Source of the DNA: Flavobacteriaceae bacterium
GTDB lineage: Bacteria; Bacteroidota; Bacteroidia; Flavobacteriales; Flavobacteriaceae
Assembly (NCBI GenBank): GCA_947458575.1
Contig: CANHBE010000070.1
Span: 1-10,908 of the forward strand
Direction of reading: 5' to 3'
DNA length: 10,908 nucleotides
The notes beneath the pieces were generated by a model that saw only the letters and a program-made list of their open reading frames with translations, ran no database searches and was not told the DNA's origin. Shown here piece by piece: positions 5,818 to 10,908 of the stretch. The position numbers and the translations under genes are program-made. Every line of letters starts with the position of its first letter. The stretch's first letter is position 1.

Positions 5818-7170
5818 TTAGAATCCCAAAATTAGTTTTGCAATGGAAAAATAAATCAAAATTCCACAAATGTCATTGCTTGTGGTAATGAATGGTCCAG
5901 TTGCCAATGCGGGGTCAATACCAAATTTGTCTAATAACAGTGGGATGAAAGTACCTATTAATGATGCGATGATAATCACGGAAACCAGCGCAATAGTCAC
6001 AATAACTCCGATGATGAATTGCACATTCAATAAAAAATGACTTCCTACAAAAAGTATAGTCGCCAGTATGAGTCCGTTAAGTAAACTCAACGAAATTTCT
6101 TTCACCAAGCGTCCAAACAAAGAACCGCTTAATGTGTCATTTGCTAAACCTTGCACAATAATCGCAGAGGACTGTACTCCAACGTTCCCTGCCATTGCGG
6201 CAATAAGAGGTGTGAAAAAAAACAGGTTCCCATGTTCGGCCATCGCACCTTCAAAAAGGCCGAGAACGCGCACGGTAATGAATCCGCCCAATAGCGCCAG
6301 CACAAGCCAAGGCAAGCGTGCTTTTGTGAGTTCAAGAATACTATCGTCAGCTTCGACATCTTGCGAGATACCCGCCGCCAACTGGTAATCTTTGTCGGCT
6401 TCGTCTTTAATGACATCGACTATATCATCAATGGTAATTCTGCCCACCAATCGACCCAATTCGTCAACAACCGGAATGGCTTCCAGGTCATATTTTTGCA
6501 TGATACGAGCCACTTCAACGTCTTCGGCATCTACCTTTACATAATTCAGTTTGCTGATGTAAATATCTCTGATCGGGGTTTTTGTAGAAGTGGTTAGCAA
6601 GTCTTTTAGAGATAACCGTCCTTTCAGTCGGTCGTCATCGTCAACAACATAGATAGAATGCACTCTGGAGACATGCTCTGCTTGGATACGCATTTCTTTG
6701 ACACATGTAAGGACATTCCAGTTTTCGTTCACTTTCACCAACTCTTTGTGCATAATACCTCCTGCAGTATCTTCGTCGTAGCGCAAAAGTTCGACAATAT
6801 CTTTGGCATGCTCAACATCTTGGAGTTCGGAAATTACCTCTTCCTTCTTTGATTGCGAAAGCTCTGCAATAATATCTGCTGCATCGTTGGTCTCAAGTTC
6901 ATCTAGTTCTTCCGCAATTTCTTTTGGTGATAATCGCTTTAGGATATTCTCTCTTAAATCATCTTCTAACTCTAAGAGAATTTCAGCTGTTTTTTCACTG
7001 TCGAGTACCTTAAATATATAGGTTGCATCCTCAAAATCAAGTTCATCAAGAATTTCTGCAATATCAGCATGGTGCAAGTCATTCAATAAAATTCCGAGTT
7101 GGTCGTCGTTTTTAGATTGAATAAGTTGTTCTAACTCTTGAATGAGTTCTTTGCTGATTTTAAACTCCAT
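5818..7170 (-). CDS. mgtE: MgtE family magnesium transporter
   Basis: A 450-residue protein with complete MgtE architecture: an acidic, helical MgtE N domain (about 1-130), two CBS domains (about 138-198 and 202-257), a connecting helix, and a five-helix transmembrane domain (about 285-450). Membrane-domain marks are the PLIAAMAGNVGVQSS stretch (321-335) and IDPALATGPFITTSND (418-433). Asp433 aligns with the pore Mg2+ ligand Asp432 of Thermus thermophilus MgtE. In that homologue, Mg2+ bound between the N and CBS domains closes the channel when cytosolic Mg2+ is high; the many Asp and Glu residues here agree with the same gating. The ATG lies inside the end of rsmA (11-bp overlap), suggesting translational coupling, with AGAGG in the rsmA coding sequence a few bases before the start. 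proC follows after 11 bp. Confidence 0.96.
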   Translation of the reverse strand: MEFKISKELIQELEQLIQSKNDDQLGILLNDLHHADIAEILDELDFEDATYIFKVLDSEKTAEILLELEDDLRENILKRLSPKEIAEELDELETNDAADIIAELSQSKKEEVISELQDVEHAKDIVELLRYDEDTAGGIMHKELVKVNENWNVLTCVKEMRIQAEHVSRVHSIYVVDDDDRLKGRLSLKDLLTTSTKTPIRDIYISKLNYVKVDAEDVEVARIMQKYDLEAIPVVDELGRLVGRITIDDIVDVIKDEADKDYQLAAGISQDVEADDSILELTKARLPWLVLALLGGFITVRVLGLFEGAMAEHGNLFFFTPLIAAMAGNVGVQSSAIIVQGLANDTLSGSLFGRLVKEISLSLLNGLILATILFVGSHFLLNVQFIIGVIVTIALVSVIIIASLIGTFIPLLLDKFGIDPALATGPFITTSNDICGILIYFSIAKLILGF

Positions 7171-7939
7171 CGGCCTCTATTTTTTGCGTCAAATCAATGA
7201 ATTGCTCGTACGATAATTGCTCCGGTCGGAGGTCAAAGATAGTATCTTCTCTTAAAATATCGGACAAATTTAAAGTTTTTAGGCTGTTTCGCAATGTTTT
7301 ACGTCGTTGCTGAAAGGCGGTTTTTACGACGGTAAAAAATCGTTTCTCTCCACAAGGTAGTTGAAAATTTTCCTTTCTGCGCAAACGCAGCACTCCGGAT
7401 TTGACTTTTGGTGGTGGATCAAAAACATTTTCATCAACCGTAAACAAGTACTCCGCGTCATAAAACGCTTGAACCAATACGGAGAGAATACCATAGGTTT
7501 TGCTTCCTTTCTGCTCGCAAATTCGTTCTGCCACCTCCTTTTGAAACATGCCTGAAAACTCAGGAACCTGATTTCGAAGTTCAAGGAGTTTAAAGACAAT
7601 TTGCGTGGAAATATTGTATGGAAAATTCCCGATGATAGCTAATGGTTTTCCTTGAAAAATTTGATTAAGGTCGTATTTGAGAAAATCTTGAGAAATGATT
7701 TTGCCGCTTAATTGCGGGTAGTTTTTTTCGAGATAGGCTACAGAATCTCTATCGATTTCAATAACATAAGTTGAAATTGGTTTTTCTAACAAGTACTTTG
7801 TGAGTACTCCCATTCCCGGACCAATCTCCAGAATAGTATCGTAACCCTCTAGATTGAGTGTATCTGCAATAGCCTTTGCAATAGCTTCATCTTTCAAGAA
7901 ATGTTGACCGAGGTGCTTCTTAGCTGTAACTTTTTCCAT
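7160..7939 (-). CDS. rsmA: 16S rRNA (adenine(1518)-N(6)/adenine(1519)-N(6))-dimethyltransferase
   Basis: A 259-residue RsmA (KsgA). It dimethylates two adjacent adenines in the 3' terminal hairpin of 16S rRNA using S-adenosylmethionine, late in small-subunit assembly; loss usually gives kasugamycin resistance. The order of motifs is canonical: KKHLGQHFL (7-15) at the N-terminus, SAM-binding EIGPGMG (38-44), acidic EID (61-63) ending the second strand, the catalytic motif IV as NFPYNIS (105-111, where Escherichia coli has NLPY), FDPPPKV (173-179) and QRRKTLRNSL (211-220) in the C-terminal rRNA-binding domain. The length is normal. The gene comes 148 bp after DUF4286 and overlaps mgtE by 11 bp. 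The leader on the minus strand is AT-rich and shows no convincing promoter. Confidence 0.97.
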   Translation of the reverse strand: MEKVTAKKHLGQHFLKDEAIAKAIADTLNLEGYDTILEIGPGMGVLTKYLLEKPISTYVIEIDRDSVAYLEKNYPQLSGKIISQDFLKYDLNQIFQGKPLAIIGNFPYNISTQIVFKLLELRNQVPEFSGMFQKEVAERICEQKGSKTYGILSVLVQAFYDAEYLFTVDENVFDPPPKVKSGVLRLRRKENFQLPCGEKRFFTVVKTAFQQRRKTLRNSLKTLNLSDILREDTIFDLRPEQLSYEQFIDLTQKIEADGV

Positions 7940-8053
7940 AATAAAATTTGCGATTTTACAAGGATCAACAGATAAAATGTTGTACCCTGAAGGTTTTGAT
8001 TTAGGGATTATTCAAAAACAATCAAAAAGTATGAGAATACATCCTGTGATTTG

Positions 8054-8081
8054 AAAATTGCGGGCATCAAGCGATCGCAAT
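8054..8081 (-). terminator. Possible weak intrinsic terminator after the DUF4286 gene
   Basis: Reading the minus strand, ATTGCG (8081-8076) pairs with CGCAAT (8062-8057) around a 13-base loop and is followed by a short T-run. It starts 7 bases after the DUF4286 stop. The stem is only 6 bp and the T-run is short, so this is a tentative call. If real, it would separate the serS-TPR-DUF4286 message from rsmA-mgtE-proC. Confidence 0.3.
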
Positions 8082-8087
8082 AATGCA

Positions 8088-8414
8088 TTAATTACTGTTA
8101 GGCCAATACTCTGAGATTACTTCCAATTCTGTTCTAAAAACCATCATCTTGTCGGCAAAAAGACGTTGACCTTCTTGTCGTAGTCTAGGAGCATCTTCTT
8201 CGTAATAGCGATTGAGAGTCTCTTTGCTATCAGTGGTATATTGAGTTGCGTAGGTAGTTCCTCCCATTTCTTCTTCAACTAGCACCTTCACCATCCTTGC
8301 AGAAGAAAATTTACCGGTGGCTAAGATTTCCGGAATATGCTTTTCCTGCATCCAGTTGAGCCACAAATCATGTACGCTGTCGTCGATATTGATGGTTACG
8401 TTGTATAGTATCAT
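8088..8414 (-). CDS. DUF4286 family protein
   Basis: A 108-residue soluble protein with no signal peptide. The pattern matches DUF4286: MILYNVTINID at the start, a Trp-containing helix DLWLNWMQEKHIPEIL (16-31), a short strand with TYATQY (54-59), a helix rich in Arg and Glu (64-88) and a final strand MMVFRTELEVI (90-100). The alternation of strands and helices suggests a small alpha-beta fold of the ferredoxin-like type that may dimerise; this is inference. No catalytic residues can be named and the function is unknown. It stands between the TPR gene (75 bp upstream) and rsmA (148 bp downstream), all on the same strand, which hints at a housekeeping role but does not prove one. Confidence 0.85.
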   Translation of the reverse strand: MILYNVTINIDDSVHDLWLNWMQEKHIPEILATGKFSSARMVKVLVEEEMGGTTYATQYTTDSKETLNRYYEEDAPRLRQEGQRLFADKMMVFRTELEVISEYWPNSN

Positions 8415-8489
8415 AATTGGATTTATTAATGCTTATTTTTTGGGATTAGTAACAGGTAACCAGCGATGCTTATCCTAATCTACGCGGCA

Positions 8490-10268
8490 TTACAAGCTTG
8501 TATCTCCACGCAACTGCCTGAATTTCTTCCTCGCATCTGTAAAGTATATGCTGTCCTCATGGTGGAAAATAATCTGCTCGTAAAACTGTTTTGCTTTTTC
8601 ATTGTCTTGCAGTTGCTTAGCATACAACTCTGCAGAAAAATAGTATGCTTCATCCACATAAATACACTCTTTGTGATTGTTGATGATGGCTTGATATTGA
8701 CTCAAGGCATTATTGTAATCACCCGCTTTTTCATACATTTTGCCTAAGCGATATAACGTTACTGCTTCTATTTCCTGCCCTTTGAAGGTTTTTAGCATGG
8801 CTTGATATTTTGCCATGGCTTCCTGATTCTTATTTTGATAAACCAAATAGTCCGCTGATGCTAACACTTTCAAAGCTGTCAATGTTGAATCGGCGGCAGT
8901 ATTGTCATTGATCAACAAAAAATACTCAAGCGCGTCATTGGCAATAAGTTGTGTCGAAGCAGATTTAAGTTCTTTAAATTGTTTTTGCGCCCAAGTAAAA
9001 TCTCCCTTAAAATAGCTCGTTTTCGCTACTTTTAAACTGGCTTCATGCCCAACTACATCATTTTTAAGATCTTCCTCTATTTGGGAATAATAGATTAACG
9101 CTTGATTGAATTTTTCTTCAAAAAGTAAAATATCTCCCAATTCCATTTTAACCTGCGCTTTTTGATATTCGCTCAGTGGCAATGTCAAAGCGTTTTTCAA
9201 AATATTTTTCCCGAGTTCTGAATTCTTCAAATTGAAAGCGGTGAAATGCGCCTGAAGTGCTTGAAGCGGCAAGGAATATGGACTGATTCCAAACTCTTTG
9301 AGCAACAACTCTAGTTCATCAGCGATTTTTGGAAAATCTTTTTCTGCTGCTCCGTCTATTTTTATTTCCATCAAATAGGTATGAGACCTAATGAGTAGCT
9401 CTAGATCTCTTGTGTTTTCTATTACAAAACTGTAGATTGCTATCGCGGTTTCTGTATCCCCATCCTCTACAGCTAATTCCGCTAAATTGAGGATGTTAAA
9501 AAAAGTTTCCGGATTCCTCTTATAAATCGCTTTCTGTTGAACAAAAGCCTTTCCGAATTCCTTTTGCTGCACATAGTACCAACTGAGATATTCATTCCAA
9601 AAAACATCTTGGCTTTGTTGTGTCCTTAATATCAGTGCCTTTTTTAGTGCTTCATTGAAAGTCACATCAGCATCTTCCGTCATAAATCGTGTCAACTGAT
9701 TTTGAATGATTACATTGTTCTGAGGATTCGTATAAGCTTCCACAAGATACTTTTCGATCATCATATCGGTTTTTCCCAGCTGCCCGTATAACTGCGCCAT
9801 TTGAAAGTTGAAATTGAACTTTGGTTCTTGAGCTAAAGCCAATTCGTAAGCTTTCAAGGCTAATTCTATTTGGGATTTTCGTTCAAAAGTAGCTGCAATA
9901 TTAAACACTTCGTTAACGTTTTTTTTCAGTTTTTCAAGTGCTTGATTAAAGTACTTCTTGGCGTTTTCCTCATCCTTTTTAAGTAAGTAATTGCATCCTA
10001 ATTCAACCAACAAATTAGGCTGCTGGTACTGTTTGTATCTTTCCAAAATACTTTTTTCTGCTACATCGAATAATTGCAATTGTTGATAGCACTCAATAAT
10101 TCGCTGGAAATAATAGGTGTTGTATGGCGCTGTTTTCAGCAGTTCTTCATAACTAATCTTGGCTTTCTCAAAATCGCCTTTGTCAAAATAGTTTTGCGCC
10201 AATTGTTCATTTTGAGAGAAAATGAAACAGGAACTCAATAGAAAAAAGACGAATGCCACTATTTTCAT
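8490..10268 (-). CDS. Exported tetratricopeptide-repeat protein
   Basis: A 592-residue protein with an N-terminal export signal (about residues 1-19: Lys, hydrophobic core, then FSQN) and helical repeats along nearly the whole length. Clear TPR-like units are at about 20-53 (paired helices around Tyr27, Gly31, Ala36 and Tyr40), and near the C-terminus at about 502-532 (LYRLGKMYEKAGDYNNAL) and 538-575. The middle is more divergent, but still alternates amphipathic helices. A signal peptidase I site after Ser18 or Gln19 is likely; LSSC (11-14) also resembles a lipobox, so a lipoprotein is the alternative. TPR arrays are scaffolds for protein binding; the partner is unknown. The protein probably lies in the periplasm or at the outer membrane. 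It is between serS and DUF4286; its own candidate promoter lies upstream. Confidence 0.85.
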   Translation of the reverse strand: MKIVAFVFFLLSSCFIFSQNEQLAQNYFDKGDFEKAKISYEELLKTAPYNTYYFQRIIECYQQLQLFDVAEKSILERYKQYQQPNLLVELGCNYLLKKDEENAKKYFNQALEKLKKNVNEVFNIAATFERKSQIELALKAYELALAQEPKFNFNFQMAQLYGQLGKTDMMIEKYLVEAYTNPQNNVIIQNQLTRFMTEDADVTFNEALKKALILRTQQSQDVFWNEYLSWYYVQQKEFGKAFVQQKAIYKRNPETFFNILNLAELAVEDGDTETAIAIYSFVIENTRDLELLIRSHTYLMEIKIDGAAEKDFPKIADELELLLKEFGISPYSLPLQALQAHFTAFNLKNSELGKNILKNALTLPLSEYQKAQVKMELGDILLFEEKFNQALIYYSQIEEDLKNDVVGHEASLKVAKTSYFKGDFTWAQKQFKELKSASTQLIANDALEYFLLINDNTAADSTLTALKVLASADYLVYQNKNQEAMAKYQAMLKTFKGQEIEAVTLYRLGKMYEKAGDYNNALSQYQAIINNHKECIYVDEAYYFSAELYAKQLQDNEKAKQFYEQIIFHHEDSIYFTDARKKFRQLRGDTSL

Positions 10269-10303
10269 GGAAAGAATATAAAAAACAAGGCACTAATGTA
10301 CCA

Positions 10304-10337
10304 CAATTGTACTAAAGTTGCCGCTTCGAATCACAAA
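10304..10337 (-). promoter_or_regulatory. Candidate Bacteroidota-type promoter of the TPR gene
   Basis: In the 79-bp gap after serS, the minus strand has TTTG (10337-10334) and, 22 bases further on, TACAATTG (10311-10304), one mismatch from TAnnTTTG. Transcription would begin about 30 bases before the ATG. The elements and spacing are plausible but not perfect. Confidence 0.33.
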
Positions 10338-10347
10338 AGATTAACTT

Positions 10348-10908
10348 TTAGTTGATTAGGTCAAATCCTGTGTATTTGCGCAATACTTCAGGAACAACGA
10401 TGCCTTCTGGTGTTTGATAGTTTTCCAAAATTCCGGCCAATACGCGAGGCAAAGCCAATGCGCTTCCGTTCAGCGTATGCGCCAACACATTTTTGCCTTT
10501 TGAATCTCGGTATCTTAATTTGAGTCGATTGGCTTGAAAAGTCTCGAAATTCGAGACAGAACTGATTTCCAACCAGCGATCTTGCGCCGTTGAAAACACT
10601 TCAAAATCGTAGGTCAGGGCAGATGTAAAGCCCATATCGCCCCCACAGAGGCGGAGAATTCTGTATGGCAGTTTCAATTCTTCCAGTAAATTTTTTACGT
10701 GTTCGACCATACCTTCAAGTGCCTCATACGATTTGTCGGGATGCTCAATGCGTACGATTTCGACTTTGTCAAATTGATGCAATCGATTCAAACCACGAAC
10801 ATGCGCACCATAAGAACCGGCTTCCCTTCTGAAACAAGGCGTGTAACCTGTGCATAAAACGGGTAAGTCATTTTCGTTGAGAATCACGTCACGAAACAGA
10901 TTGGTTAC
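10348..10908 (-). CDS. serS: Seryl-tRNA synthetase, C-terminal part (5' end outside window)
   Basis: The frame is open to the right window edge, so the gene starts beyond it. The 186 visible residues are the C-terminal 40-45% of a protein that is normally about 420-430 residues. SerRS attaches serine to tRNA-Ser (and to tRNA-Sec where present) in the cytoplasm. The class II motif 2 is seen as TPCFRREAGSYGAHVRG, followed by HQFDKVEIV. The RWLEISSVSNFETFQANR stretch matches the canonical ExSSxSNxxDFQxRR of SerRS, and motif 3 is NGSALALPRVLAGILENYQ. The end (VVPEVLRKYTGFDLIN) is typical. The N-terminal coiled-coil arm and motif 1 are not in the window. The nearest GTG (10887) is internal and not a start. 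The gene leads the minus-strand block. Confidence 0.97.
   Translation of the reverse strand, partial: VTNLFRDVILNENDLPVLCTGYTPCFRREAGSYGAHVRGLNRLHQFDKVEIVRIEHPDKSYEALEGMVEHVKNLLEELKLPYRILRLCGGDMGFTSALTYDFEVFSTAQDRWLEISSVSNFETFQANRLKLRYRDSKGKNVLAHTLNGSALALPRVLAGILENYQTPEGIVVPEVLRKYTGFDLIN

Noticed and set aside
6068..6388. Long open frame on the plus strand opposite mgtE
   Set aside because: It is antisense to a well-supported membrane domain, and its translation is Ser/Pro/Arg-rich without any recognisable family pattern.
8071..8078. GCGATCGC palindrome, the same as the HIP1 repeat of cyanobacteria
   Set aside because: I saw it only once and it lies partly in a possible terminator stem; everything else points to Bacteroidota, so I treat it as chance.
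7940..8087. The 148-bp gap before rsmA as a site for a small RNA, riboswitch or small gene
   Set aside because: I found no tRNA-like fold, no strong paired structure and no supported reading frame; the only item is a weak possible terminator near DUF4286.
8444..8480. GATTAG...CTAATC inverted repeat between the TPR and DUF4286 genes
   Set aside because: The arms are 6 bp with a 25-base loop and no T-run follows on the minus strand, so it is not a convincing terminator or operator.
10298..10312. GTAC...GTAC inverted repeat upstream of the TPR gene as an operator
   Set aside because: The 4-bp arms are too short to separate from chance; the region is better explained as a possible promoter.

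Overview
The window looks like ordinary chromosomal DNA of a Bacteroidota bacterium (flavobacteria-like; the class is uncertain). The signs are an AT-rich sequence, A-rich leaders without strong Shine-Dalgarno sites, candidate promoters of the TTG/TAnnTTTG type, the Asn-Phe-Pro-Tyr form of the RsmA motif, a DUF4286 protein, and the run serS - TPR protein - DUF4286 - rsmA - mgtE, which I recall from this phylum but could not check. Coding density is very high. No gene-free stretch exceeds about 170 bp, and I see no tRNA, rRNA, CRISPR array, insertion sequence or phage gene.

Layout. Left edge to 743 (+): C-terminal part of an OlsB/GlsB-type N-acyltransferase of aminolipid synthesis, cut by the window edge. 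760-1047 (-): small TM2-domain membrane protein. 1089-2441 (-): D-2-hydroxyacid dehydrogenase fused in frame to a VOC (glyoxalase-fold) domain. 2611-5040 (+): a two-gene unit of a 12-bp-class compact operon, an MBOAT O-acyltransferase followed by a membrane-anchored SGNH-like protein, probably a surface or periplasmic O-acylation pair. 5030 to the right edge (-): six genes reading leftwards, in transcription order serS (cut by the window edge), a secreted TPR protein, DUF4286, rsmA, mgtE and proC.

The minus-strand block is translation- and housekeeping-related: seryl-tRNA charging, 16S rRNA dimethylation, Mg2+ uptake and the last step of proline synthesis. rsmA and mgtE overlap by 11 bp and mgtE and proC lie 11 bp apart, so these three probably share a message. 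The MBOAT/SGNH pair is the only complete plus-strand unit, sits between minus-strand genes, and overlaps proC tail to tail by 11 bp, so it may be an inserted cassette.

No clearly new defence or mobile system is visible. The most notable item is the dehydrogenase-VOC fusion. At the junction an ACG codon stands where a free-standing VOC gene of this type would be expected to have its ATG. Other points are an Asn at the expected catalytic Asp position of the SGNH-like protein and a perfect TTCG-loop hairpin near the end of that gene.
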